From positions 23,972,058-24,036,057 of the forward strand of contig CM049310.1 of the NCBI GenBank assembly GCA_026874595.1: 64,000 nucleotides of DNA, given 5' to 3'. This document shows positions 48,431 to 61,330 of this stretch, piece after piece. The stretch is from Sipunculus nudus. Taxonomy: Eukaryota; Annelida; Sipuncula; Golfingiida; Sipunculidae. The position numbers and the translations under genes are program-made. Numbering within the stretch: position 1 is the first letter of the stretch; each line of letters begins with the position of its first letter. The notes below the pieces were generated by a model. It had not been told where the DNA came from. It ran no database searches and saw only the letters and a program-made list of their open reading frames with translations.

Positions 48431-50232
48431 AGGAGGTTTATTAATTATTCCTGATAACCTTGCTAAGAATAAACGGTGAGTAAATCTGGGTTTCATTCAC
48501 GCTGAAAACCTGCTTTTGATTAAAGTTGTTACAGGCTGCTCGGTGATCAACGGATTTCTTTTCCAAAGTTTTCCTACCAGTTAGTCAATGTTCTATATTT
48601 TGCTGTTACCTACTTTTCGTACATTTCGGTTTTAACTGATGTTTCCCTCTCTAGGTGTAAGTACATGTCCGAGGTGTTCTCCTACCCATCACTGTTTAAG
48701 TCAGTTTCAGTCGCCAGGTATCGTAGTTGGTCGAGTTCATGTATCCAGTATTTCTCAAGCAGCGCTTTGAATCTTCAGATAAGGGAATTTAACGGATGAA
48801 TAAATACACATGGTGACTATTTATTTCCTTGTTATATAACTGGTAAGAGGAAGGTTTCTCTTGGCTTGGTAATTTCATCACATTTTACTGTATGCAGAGT
48901 TGCTTCATCTGAACCAATCAAGCCGATGCCTTTTTTTCTATCCTTATACTGGCGAGTACAAGTAAAGATCAACACACTTGATTCTATATTTATACAAAAA
49001 GCTTGAGAGAGACATGCCGCCACGCAGGTGGTATACGGTTTTCCATATATGTAAGGAGAACCGCTGTCAGTCTATTTCCAGAGCTAAGCATCCAGGGTAT
49101 GTAGTCTTTAAGCTTTTGAAATGGGGGCAAATAGTTTACAAATGGACTGCTTACTGTCGATTTGACTTTGCCATATATTTGATGTTTCCTTTTGAATCTG
49201 AATAATCACGGCACACACGTACTCTTCTTCTGAAATAACTTTAAAATGAGTAACTGAGCGGGTTGAGCACTCTCTCTATTAACATGCGATTTATCAAGAT
49301 TTTTAGTTTACAACATTATAGACATCAGTAAACGGGTGTTCATGAAAGACCGTAACTGTTATTTCTCCAATGGTAAAAGTTAAGGAAACCACAGGAAAAT
49401 CCCATTCTTAACTTGATGTTCCTTCTTCTGGTGAACTTTTAATTGACTCCGCCAAGAGGGCATCCGATCATCCCCTTTCGTGTGTTTGTGTGTGTGTGTG
49501 TTTGTTCACACCATAACTCACAAAAACGGAATATCATGACATTTTCAGGACATTTCGGAAATGAGCCATTGAGGAATCTATTAGATTTTGGTGTGGATCC
49601 GTCACATGATCCGGATTCAGAAACGTCATCAAATATTCACAAATGTAGAGTCACTTATGTTATGAATCTGGGAATATGGGTCGAATAAGTAAATGCAATC
49701 AGTTTTTGGAGCATCAAACTACAGGGATCCCCAAGCGGAGGCCTGCATTCCTTAACAAGAAGATTTCCATTTTCAAATTTGGTCTCCCAGTTGTACCTGG
49801 CATAACATTATCTTCCCTTCTAACTTACTATTGTTTTGAGAAGCTTCTCTATTTCTAGAATACTCTTAAGTTTGGTGTTGTGATATATTAAACAAGTTAT
49901 TTCAGGTTGGCTAGTAACCACTAGATAAAACGTTGTGATAAGACATTTCATAACAAACAATGACATGCTGAGATATGCACAAGAAAGATATGAATAAAGT
50001 TCAGATATGATAAGAATGATTCAGTAAAAGATATACTTTGTCGCATCCGGACACATTATATATATCCAATGTCCAGATCGGTTGTTCGAATGTGATTTTG
50101 TTTGAAGTTAAGGCAAATATATGTTATCTTAACATCTATTGTCTCACATGATATATTATTTATGCAATATCTGACGTGATCTCGGGATGGACCTTGACTA
50201 ACTGCACAAAATGTATATATTTCCCGCTTATA

Positions 50233-50294
<62 letters not shown>

Positions 50295-50500
50295 AACACC
50301 AAATTAAATAAACACCACAAAGGTTTTTTTCTGAAATATTATAATAAAGTTTGATAAGAAAAACAACAGGGATTACACTGCTAATAATATGTAAGCGCTT
50401 GTTTTAAAGATAAAATGTCTCTTTCTCAGTAACTCCTTAATACTTTAACTTTAGCCGTGTATATGTCACCGCGTTTTCGCTTAAAATTCTGTGATTGTAT
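48431..50500. other. Mostly gene-free; possible dispersed repeat at 49,420-49,640
   Basis: The stretch 49,480-49,640 (GTGTGTGTTTGTTCACACCA, then GGACATTTCnGAAATGAGCC and TTAGATTTTGGTGTGGATCC) has the look of a dispersed repeat I associate with many animal genomes, but I cannot name it. (AT)n lies at 50,234-50,288. Confidence 0.35.
50234..50288. repeat. (AT)n microsatellite
   Basis: Uninterrupted TA/AT run of about 55 bp. Confidence 0.9.
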
Positions 50501-50645
50501 GATATAATTTTAGTTTATGGACTTATTGAATATTGTATTTTATTGTGATGTATCTATGTATTACAGGGCCCTTCTGTAAACAGAATTTTATTCTGATAAA
50601 GACTACCCTGAAAGATGTTGTAATAAATATATAAATAAATAATAT
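50500..50645 (+). mobile_element. Possible LINE 3' tail fragment
   Basis: TATTACAGGGCCCTTCTGTA, then TATTCTGATAAAGACTACCC and AATAAATATATAAATAAATA. The motif order (GGGCCC, a T/A-rich hairpin, an AATAAA-like tail) is reminiscent of LINE 3' ends, but no coding part is present. Confidence 0.3.
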
Positions 50646-53219
50646 GCCTGTAAGGAAATCGAAAACTGAAATCCAAAGAATTGTTCCTGTCATCTCATAC
50701 CATGCAGTCTATCACCATGGGAACCTAGGACCTGACATCCTGTTAGGCAGATGATCATGAATTATAATTGAGATATTGTCGGACAGAGACTTTTTATCAA
50801 CAGTGGCTACAGATTTCATTTTATTTGTAGAATTGTCCATCGAACGCCTTTATATAATGCAAGTATTACCCTTTGACCATAGAAAACCTAGGTCTACACT
50901 TACTGTTTGGTCAAACATCCTGGTTAGTTCTTGAGATACTCAATTATATTAGCAGACTCATATATCACTGAAAACCAGCAGCAATTATTTCACCATTTAA
51001 ATACATTTCATAGGCCTGCTACGGAATATATGAAGGCGACAAAAAGACTACGTCAAATATTTAATATAGCTCACATATTAAACAAAAAAATAACAATATG
51101 TTTTGTTGATTTGATAAACTCGACCTAACTTGGCTTCTCATGTTAGATGAACCATTCCTGAGATACCGAGAATTATTTATCATAAATGTGTAAGCATATT
51201 TGGTATGGATATATGATTATATAAAAGTCCTCAGGTCGCCTTGAATATAATGCATGGAAGAAAGATGGGACCGGCCCTAAACTGTAATGACAGTCTATAT
51301 GTAGAATAATTGAGGAGCAGGGCATGTTAAATATTAAAAAAAAAAAAACCTGACAGATACAGGGGATGACCGACCCTTGTCAGGGCGCGGGACAACAGGA
51401 TCCATTATATTGTTAACATGCAACTCAAAGGAGAGGATTGACATAGGCTAAGCTTACATGAGAACTGGCAGTGAATTGGGGCTCAACCTCAAAGAGCACA
51501 GCAATCATCTTCACATCATGCTCTTTCATAAAAAAACCTTACGTAATTTCTGCTTTCATGGTAATGTCAAAGATAAACTTTGTGTCTCAACTTTTCTAAC
51601 TTTTGATTGCATGGGTACCAGCCAATTATATTTTACTTCATGCCAAACTTAAATATCCTCAATATTCTGGAGTCGTAGCATTGTCAGATTGGCATGGGAA
51701 CAAGTTTGAATTGAATTTGTTGTTACTTTGACTCTCCTGTTTTCGAGAAGGAAAACCATGAACATAGTGGCATGCTTGTAATTTCTATCATTATTACGCT
51801 GTTCATATTACAGTAAGACAGAATTGTATGCTGATAGGTTTAGTTCCCCATGCCTTTTATATTCTATATTTTCCCGGTATTTAACTTGTGACTTGGGCTT
51901 TCAATAGGAAGAAAATTTGAAGAGTCCGGGACACTCGGACTAAATTTTTGGGGAGTCCCATCTGAGTTGGGGAATTTTTTTTTTTCGTTTATGTGTAATG
52001 ATCATGATTAGAAATCGTGTTATTATGTGAATATATGCTTAACGCGAAATATAAGCCTCAGTTATCAGCGCGGTGTTTACACCATTGACGGGTTCGTTTG
52101 AGCGGCCGATAATCGTCATTGACTAAAACAGAACCGAGCGTCCGTAAGAGATTTCGTGCGTCCGAGACGCTTACCCCCGCATTCCTGAAAGCTCTGGTGA
52201 CTGGTTATAATATAAATCGACGTCAAATGGTTAAATTTTGGTCTTTAGATGCATCTTATGTTTCAGCCTTTTAATAATAGAGCCGCTCCTTTTGCGGAAA
52301 TTATAAAATTGGACAAAAGGGTTGCAAATTTCACGGTCGGATATCGGGAACTAGTTTGTTAAAATATTGATATTTGAAAAGTGGTATCGTGGCAGGGCTC
52401 AGAGTAAAGAACACCAAATGACGCCGATGGCGTCTTCTCTGAGAGGAAGGTGTTGAAAATAAAGTTCACTCTCGCCGTGAGTGTCAGATTTAATTCATCA
52501 CCGTCTCCATGCTGATCAGGCTTTCAGTGGCAATTTACTAATGGAGCAAAAACAAGTTTAGAACTGATAATAGACATCTAAGCCAACGAAACCTATAAAA
52601 AAAAACCTTGTTTAATTAACTGATCCAACTAAATTAGCTTCCTAATAGCGGACAGAATTATTTGTGTGTTTTCACACAATGTTGTGCTAACTCGATGGTC
52701 GACTGGCTGTCGTTTCCGCCCGGGTTTTAATTTAGAATTAAACAGTGTATTGATGGTCTACCTCTTTGATGTATTCCTTCACCGCCTCCTGTTGTTTCAG
52801 TGAGAGATCTGTACTGACTTGCCACAAAAACCGGAACCTGATCATTGCTGTACACGGACAAAGACGTACGTGGACCACTGACACCATCTGCTCCTTGCTG
52901 TGCACGGACAAGGACGTGGACCACTAAAGCAGAGGGCACGACACAGTCTGCAGGTAATTAAGGTGTCTTGTTTTGTCCTGCATGCTCCTTCCTTTACTTC
53001 TGCTGTGACATGTTTTACTCGAAGGGTACACATCTATAAATACGATGAAACGATACCACAGTACAATGCAGTTTGTAATACAATATATGGTATGGGTTAA
53101 CTGCCCTCCAAAGAATCAAGTAGACCATAATCAAGACTTGTAATTCCCGATTTGATTCTTTGCAGAAATATTTCACTGAAATTGTTGAAACATGTATACT
53201 CAAACAATTATAATATATA

Positions 53220-53273
<54 letters not shown>

Positions 53274-55120
53274 TATTATTATTATTATTATTATCATTAT
53301 TATTTTTTACGTGTTAACTGATGGATGTTAAGGATATATGAATCAAACAAGTCTATAAATTTTAGCGTTGCCAGACCATTTTACATCAAAAGGTAAAAAG
53401 TTAAAACTAACGGCAACATTTCATGTTTATGTTATAATGGACAGCAGGAGTCTAGAAGGAGGCGGCCAGGGAATAATATGTTGTTAAAAAAAATAAAAAA
53501 AGAATCACAGAATCATACTGAAAGAATCAGTTACATACAATGTTCAGAGCTATCTAAAGCAACAAGAAAGGGCTTTTGATAATACTGTACTGTGCCTAAT
53601 CGTTTTATTTTTTTCTGTCCTGAATGGGTTCTTTGTTCTATGCGTGCTCTCTATAGATATATCATCTTTCTAGGTTTGTATTTTTCCGTGATCTTATGGT
53701 ATACATTATTCAACGGAACCTTGTATATGGATACCACAGGATTACGTTTCACTTGCACGCAAAATGTTTAAAAATAAATATACCCGGAAGCATAGTGTAT
53801 CAATAAACCAGCTGATGTCACGGGAATAGTGGTTTTGTCAGGACCTTGCAGGAACACACCGACACCGGGCCGAGGTTACACGCTCCCCCGTACCATTTAT
53901 AGGTATCTCTGTCCCAATACAGGAGCTGTATTTCACTCAAACTAAATGCCCTCAGGGTAAGTTAGAACTGATATCCTGCAGCTGGCTTTTAGTCTGCGAG
54001 GGTTTCAAATTTATTACATTTGTGAAAGGTAAATTATCGCTAAAATAAAACCTCCACGAATAAGACACCCTATCTATACAGGTGATCAGTCTTGTACCTT
54101 ACAACCTCATTGGCATATAAATCTTCCATGACTGTATTGATACTATAAAAAATTTCATATTGTATGTCATTTATAAATAAACGTATATATTGCGAATAAT
54201 ATCATACGTTTTCTTTTCATTTTTTGCTAATAACGAAACTGCATTTCCTCTAGTTAAACGTTTCCCTCGGTCCGTGTCCAAGGGTGTAGGATTTTTTTTA
54301 GAATTTTTTCCAGGCAGACTGATAAGCTAAGAAAGTGTCAGGCAATTAAATTGAAAGTATTTTTAGATGAGTAAACTTTGATGTAAAAAAGGTAATATAG
54401 GTATGGCTGGCATTAATGTATTTATTATACTTCTAAGCACTAGTAACAAACTTTATAGGTATCATTCTAGATGTAATCACTTATTCAAGTCTCCTTTTGG
54501 TAAAGCAAAAGCTATAGGAAGAAAGCATGCGAAAATTTTCATGTTATGTACATGTACTGTACAATCTACTTTGTCAAATTATTTGTCTTTATAGTGCTTA
54601 TAGAGTTTGCTTTTTAGAGTTTGTGGGCGTCACAATCTGTACTCAACAGTGCAGCGCGTTCTCTAAATACACAGATAGCTTAGGTATAAATGTAGTGAAG
54701 GGAGTAATTGTTAAAGTACTATGGATAAGAATTGTTTCAACACAAATAACAGAACCAGGGGTGTTCTTGTCATGAGGCAAGGACTTCATGATATCAGTAA
54801 TATATCGTAAGCATGCGCATGTGCAATGTAAACTGAAGGTGTTTCCTTGTAATGTAAAAAAATTTTAAGTTTGACAGCTGAGATAATTAGTCCCGGTCAG
54901 CCCACAATGTAAAACAGGTAGAGGTTAGTTATGAGTAGAAACGACTTCATCGGCAGGGTGACTGCAGTCCCCATGAGCCGTTTCGAGACAATGACGCGAA
55001 AGTAATCCTAGAACAACGGCGAGAATCTGTGTGTGGAGGTTTGCTATCAAGGGACGTTTATCGGAAATGTTTAGAGCGGTATAACGCCCCAATCTTCATA
55101 TATTAATGAGATATATATTT
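50646..55120. other. Gene-free sequence with two small repeats
   Basis: A roughly 40-bp direct duplication at 52,846-52,926 (TTGCTGTnCACGGACAAnGA, then CGTGGACCACT). An (AAT)n tract switching to (ATT)n, hence self-complementary, lies at 53,222-53,309. No supported gene. Confidence 0.5.
53222..53309. repeat. Inverted (AAT)n/(ATT)n microsatellite
   Basis: AAT repeat for about 50 bp, then ATT repeat for about 35 bp, so one strand can fold on itself. Confidence 0.9.
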
Positions 55121-55129
55121 TAGTGCTAG

Positions 55130-55511
55130 CGTCTAAGTCTGAGTCCAATAAAAACTTTTTTTTTAAATTTAAAACACTTTAAATTGGACGTTAGAGATTA
55201 TCAAAATTGTTTCTGTTATAGTTTTAACATGTTTTTTCTTTGATGTTTTAACACATTTAACTCCCAATGCAGGGATAAAGCTGTGTAATTACATTCTTGA
55301 ATTTGTTAAATATTGTTTTTGCAGAGTTCACATATATATCTGTAAGTCTCTATACAGTGTATCTCCTCTTCTGACCGTTCTGTTACAGAAACCTAGTTTA
55401 GTCTTTCTCCCTTGGACTCAAGATGGACTCGTGGCCTCCGAGTTCAGGGCATTCGAGTCCAGGTCCGAGTCCCTAAAAGGTTGATTCCGGACTCGAGTCT
55501 TACATCACTGA
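55130..55511. mobile_element. Possible hAT-like non-autonomous element remnant
   Basis: The right end reads, on the minus strand, CAGTGATGTAAGACTCGAGT, a CAGTG-type terminus like hAT elements, followed inward by many GAGTCC/GGACTC words (55,415-55,500). A clear matching left terminus is not found, so the boundaries are guesses. Confidence 0.3.
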
Positions 55512-56327
55512 TTGTTTCCTCAATAATAAATGAGGTTATACCTCTTTGGGCTTATATTCTGGTAATTGTTCTTCAGGGATTCCTTATGAACCTTTTAGCT
55601 CACGTTCGCGAGAGAAAAAAAAGTCTTTAATTTGTTTTCTTGTGTTTTTTTCAGTTCGGTCTCCAACAATGGTCATGAAATAAAACAATGTCACCTGCAG
55701 TAGTATCATCCGATATAATTACGCTGTAATTTTAAATTTCAGCACGGTAAAGTCGCTATATATCATTATATATATCGGGAAGTAAGAATCCATAAACATA
55801 ATCAGTTATGTAAAAATATATCTACTTTTTGATTACGTGTGTCGAAATTATATCTATTTAGTTTCAATCTTAATATGAAACAGAATAGTCGCAAAAAAAA
55901 CTAAAACAAAGAACTTGCACTTTAGGAGCTGGTTCTTTTGAGGAAATGTCTGCAAAACAGGACATAATTTAAAAAGCATTACAATAACCGAAGCCCCTTG
56001 GTAATCACTCATTTAGTTGAACAATCATTTCTAGATTTCAGCGCCGCAGTAAGAGGAGAGACAATGGACATTCGTAGAGGTTATCTAGCAGTTGACACGG
56101 CGCCTGTCTCCAGCGTTTGTAGCTATCTGCCTCCGTACGACGGTAGTGACACCTCCCTTGACAGAGAGCGATTCTATGCTGCAAGTGGCAAATGATACTT
56201 TCGGTCCCTTGGCTTCTTCAAGAAATAAAACAATATTCAATTGTACAGGAAAATCTAACATGTGATCACAAGTCATGTTCACGGAGTGTGGGGTAAAACA
56301 AGATACTGCTCGATTGGAGCGATATAG

Positions 56328-57124
56328 TGTTACAGGTGCTCTTTTTATTGTGTGACACGGGCGTAACTCGTGTTGTGACACCCTCGCCGGGCCGTTTGTT
56401 ACATTCTCTGTTTAATCTGTACTGGTTGAACGCTCGTTGTCATGCTAGCTTGGAGCGAGCTCACGTGTACACCTGGTGTGTAGAGACACACACAGCGATG
56501 TTCTTCTAGATGATTCCTGTAACGCGTGTTTACTGTGTTGTGTAAGATCTTTAAGACTGTCCGAGAAGTGGAAAATTCTCGGCTTGGGGTGAAGAGTATA
56601 TAAAGGGGCTGTGTTTTTAGAGCCAGGAGAGAGCAGCAGAGAAGATTTCCAGTGGACGCAGAAGCGTGTGTGTCAGTTTCTGGGACCTCATCCGACGAGT
56701 GCGGATAGATTTTCTTCAGACTTTCTCCTGGATTTTGTGCATTTGGACTTCAGTTTACTTTCTGGATTGTAACGAGAGCTTTACACTGTACTGTAATTCT
56801 CCGAGAGTATACATTTAAAGAACTTATCGTTGTGACTGTGGTGGTACCAGGTACTGTGCACTTTGTGTATTTTACTGTGTGATTGTACTGATTTGTTGTT
56901 ACCGCTGTTTTACTGTATAATTGTATTGATTAAGTGTATCGTAATGTTAGGGTTGTTTTAAGAATAAATTATGGGTATTTGTTAACCAAAAAACACTGAC
57001 TTCTTTATTCATTCCCCTAGACATTTCACGCTGCCTAGTGTTACAGAATCTGATTTTTTTATCTCCATTACAAACTTTGTGTTCATCACGCATACGTGAT
57101 CTGTTTACATTAGGTTCCGTAACA
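56328..57124 (+). mobile_element. Solo LTR of the Gmr1-like family
   Basis: TGTTACAGGTGCTC to GGTTCCGTAACA, 797 bp, flanked by ATAG at 56,324-56,327 and 57,125-57,128. The perfect 4-bp duplication around a single LTR means an inserted element lost its interior and one LTR by LTR-LTR recombination. It has TATATAAA at 56,597-56,604 and AATAAA at about 56,963, a candidate poly(A) signal. The sequence differs clearly from the LTR pair at 37.5-44.4 kb, so it derives from a different insertion. Confidence 0.93.
56597..56604 (+). promoter_or_regulatory. TATA box of solo LTR
   Basis: TATATAAA followed by GGGGCTGTG, in the same position as in the other LTRs. Confidence 0.6.
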
Positions 57125-57128
57125 ATAG

Positions 57129-60100
57129 ATTCTGTTAATTTTCATTATACCTGGTCATTCAATTATTAACCATCGAAGTCAAAAAGATATTTTAGATGAT
57201 TTTCAAGGTAGTAGTGTTTAACTTATTAGGAAAAGAATGACGAAAATTAAATGTCATTGATATATAATGTTAAAGGGTAGTTCAATGATTGTAGGATTCA
57301 GCAATTTGGACGCTAAACACATAGTTAAAAACGCCTTTTGCTTGATCTAACTATACAGATAGTGCGAGTCCGTGTTGTTAGAGTTTTGTACGAGTCCCTG
57401 TTGTTAGAGTTTTGTAAAGTTACAAACAACACGAGCCCATTTGTGCCCCAAAGGACGCCTTTCATGTTATAAGTACCAATACCAATAGAAAGGGTACGGC
57501 ACTGCATGACTAAATAAAAATATGAAATTGACATAAATGGACAAAACGAACGTTTGGCATTCAAGCTGAGATTCATAGGAGCAGTGATGGCAAGGATCCG
57601 ACGCCAGGACAATCAGACCTCGTGGTTCAACAGGTAGACTTGAGTATAATGAGGCGGGCTTGGTTTTTATGCCTGACAGTTACTGACGCCCACTGTGAGT
57701 CTGACTACCCGTCATTAGTGAGAGATCAGTCACATACACTGCTCGCAGCGTTTCTGGACGGTATGGTGCGTAATTATGAAGCCTTTACATATTCTTGTGA
57801 AGTTCTTGAGTAGTCATCACATATATTGTCGAAAACAATGCTTTATTACCATAAACTCTTGTGACCGCCTAGTCCCTCCAAAAGAAGAGAGCTTCAAATA
57901 ATAAGCCTGAGAGTGGCAATGGAAGCCATTTTGGAGCTTTTGCTGAAAATTCCATATGCGAACATTTGTTTATTCCTTTTCTGAATACCTTCGTGACGTT
58001 CAAATAAACCGATGAAAACGGTTTGTATGTATATATTGACCGGGTTTTTATTATCAAGCAGCCACAACAAATTGCAAATCTGTAGTGCAAGTTTACTAAC
58101 AAGCAGCCATAATAATAAATTGATATGCGGTTGGTAAGAAAGGGGGCATGAAGGTGGCCGCGGGCGCTCCCTACATCCACCAGTCCAGTTCTTGAATAAT
58201 AAAAATGAATAAATATATATGTAGCCACAACATAATAACAAAAAGTAAGGTACTGACGCTTTTGAGTGAGAGATATTCAAAGACAAAAACGTGATTATGT
58301 TATATTCAACACATATTTTAAGTAATGATATTACAGTATATTATAAACTATTATCCTGCATGCTGCAGATTATATTAGGCTATGCAGACTAATCTTACAT
58401 TTTTTATTTTATGGCACACTAAGATAATTAAACTATTATGATAAAACACGCGTTTTATTGTGAGTTGTAAACTAGGTTTCGCTCTTTGACCCTGGACCAA
58501 TTTTGGTAGCCTTCACCGATCGGTCATGTTGGCCCGAAAGTTATCAACTTGACAACATGAAAATAAGTCCTCAAATTAATAAAAATTGTTGACATAATGT
58601 AAGAACTACACCGAAATGACGTTTATAAGTTTATCTTTAAAAGTTCTATATTAAGAATACTACCTAATTAATACAACGGCGGAAAGGTCCCTGGCGATCC
58701 GCATGGGAGCTGACACATGGACTTACGGAAACAGATGCAAACAGACGTTTAAGACGTCACAAGTTAACATAGACAGTAATTCCTAACTTTACCACAACCG
58801 TACCAATTGGAGCATCAGTAACAAATATTATCCGTAATTCTTTCGCGGTTAATACCATCACATACATCTAGTTCTAACGGCATCCTCGTTGTTCGAAGAA
58901 AATGTAGTATTAACTCACACTATCGGTCCGTCTACCTCCAAGAAATTTTGCCCACAGAAATGTGTCTCCCTTGGTTGGTGCATTTGAAGGGTTTCTTATA
59001 ACAACCGACGGAAATATGTTTTGTTGGGACCTGCACACCTGGCCGATATATAACGTCCCTCTAACACAGTTACAAGACAGGACGAATTGGCTATGTATGG
59101 ACTAAGCCATTGTGTAGGTAGGATCGTTTCCGTTTTGCTCCGTTGGGAAAAATCACTCTTTGAGATTACATATTGTACGCGGCGATATAGTTTGCAATAT
59201 AAACACTGCCATTGCCAGCTTCGCTAGTTTTCCCCTTCAGGACGTTAAATAGGTCTCTTCGGCCTGATTTTGAATGTGCATCCACTCGTGAATTCATGGC
59301 TGGTGAAACTCATGTAAAGTTCAGTGAACAGGACCTATAACAGTATTCCCGCACAGTGCCATGCTTACAGACACTATTCACAACGCTCGCGCCCCTTTGG
59401 AAATACTACAGAAATCACGCAGTGCAAGGCAAAATTGATACCGGGGAGAACAGCCCGAGGTATATATAAAGATGTATTGCTCAGTGATATCTGAAAGATA
59501 ATATTCAAATATTACACAAAGACCAAAGCCAGATCCCACCCTGCAGGAGCAAGTGGTCTGAATAGTGGTGTTGATCGATTAATTTGAAGCTTGGGGTATA
59601 TGCACGTAAACGCACGCGTGTACCGGATGTTTAAGTGTGTGTGAGCGAGAGAGAAAGAAAGAAAAAGAAAGATGGAATGTTAAGTACCATAACCAAGGTG
59701 AATCTTTTCTTGAATTGAAATATCTTGCATCCGGTATGTTTTTTGCCACAGGAATCACATTTATTTTTTAAGATACTTCTTCCTATGAAATACCATTAGT
59801 TTAACTGTCTGAATGTATGACATCGGTCACTAAGGTCTATTTTATGACATCAGTCACAAGTGCTTTATATAGATCTGATAAACGCAGGGCTCTGCTCCGA
59901 GACATTTGGATAAGGACCGGTTCATCTGTTTATACAAAATATTACAGCAGTCGCTGCTTACCAGCATAACTTGCACAAAAATAATATTTCCTTCTGTTGA
60001 TGCATTTCCCCTCTATTAGAAGTGTGACCTTTACAGTCCAACCTTTTTTTTTTAAATTCTTGCCAGCTACAACAATTCCGGCCGCGACGGTCCCCAGATG

Positions 60101-60499
60101 TAAAGAGATTTTTCAAAGTGGATTCCGTAAACCACTAAGGTCTGAAGGCAGAAAAAGCGATCAGAATAATTCACTCAGTGAAGACATACGTGTTCCGCTC
60201 CACGAAATAGGTCGTGTAAAGAATATTCTTATTTCAAGGAATTCTGAGATTAGGCTATGATATTCTTTGCATTCAGTTATATGAAATATTATAACATCTT
60301 GTCTTAAGATTACTGTCAGATTATACGGGTCAGATACTTTTCCCGGTTTCCGATTGTCGGACATTCCATTATGAAAACACTGTGGCTCTAATATTTATTC
60401 TGGATGCTGTTGCACGCTCTTTCTCAGAAAATAAGAAACTTTTACCTTATTTTAACACTTACTTTTTTCGTTTGTCTGTATTTCACTTAATTATTCTGA
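57129..60499. other. Gene-free sequence
   Basis: A tandem duplication CGAGTCCnTGTTGTTAGAGT lies at 57,364-57,415, and a GA-rich run at 59,645-59,672. The two overlapping minus-strand frames at 57,869-58,286 have no recognisable motif. Confidence 0.5.
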
Positions 60500-61330
60500 C
60501 ACGTCGTAGACACATGTCCTGTGAACAACTTACTCCATCAGCTCTCTCTCCGATTGTCAGAATTCTTTTTTTTTTCTCTGACGCGTGCTGTCTCCAGTTG
60601 TCAGAATTCTTTACCTTTATTCTGACCGGTGTAATCTAAACTTTTCATAATTCTTTAGCTTTTTTTCTGACACCAACTGTCCCCTGTTGTCAGTTTTCTT
60701 ATCCTTTTTGTGACACGTTCTGTCTCCAGTTATAAGCATTCGTTATCTTTCTTCTGACATGTGCGCGCTCCAGTTGTCATAATTTTTTATTTTTTTCTGC
60801 CACTTGTTCTCCCATTTTGTCAGATTTCTTTACCTTCTATTATTTCAGGTACGTGCTGTCTCCTGTAATCAGAATTCTTCACCTTTTTTTCTGACACGTG
60901 CTGTCTCCAGTTTTCAAAATTTTTTTACTTTTTTTCTGACATCTACTGTCCCTTGTTGTCAGTATTCTTTACCTTTTTGTGACATTCAGTTGTAAGAATT
61001 CTTTATCTTTCTTCTGACACGTGCGCTCTCCACTTGCCATAATTCTTTAATTTTTGTCTTTCACCTGCTGTCCCTAGGTGTCAGAGTTCTTTACCTTCTT
61101 GAGACACGTTCCATCTCGAGTTGTCCGAATTCTTTCCCTTTTTTGACACGTGCTGTCTCTAGTTGTCAGAATTCTTCACCTTTATTGCTGACACGTGATG
61201 TCTCCAGTTGTTAGATTTCTTTACTTTTTTCTGACAAGTGCTTCTTCCTTTTGTCAGAAATTATTATTTTGTTCTGAAACAAAGTGCCTCCGTTTTTCAT
61301 TAATTCTTCTGACATGCTTTTTTTTTAACT
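60500..61330 (+). repeat. ~45-bp pyrimidine-rich minisatellite, about 18 copies
   Basis: The unit is approximately CTGACACGTGCTGTCTCCAG followed by TTGTCAGAATTCTTTACCTTTTTT. Many units keep GAATTC and GACACGTG. The copies are quite diverged, so the array is old. Not coding. Confidence 0.85.

Noticed and set aside
56085-56381. 98-codon minus-strand frame
   Set aside because: It crosses the start of the solo LTR and has no recognisable motif.
57869-58286. Two overlapping minus-strand frames (119 and 130 codons)
   Set aside because: No motif, overlapping phases, and AT-rich sequence; expected by chance in a window this size.
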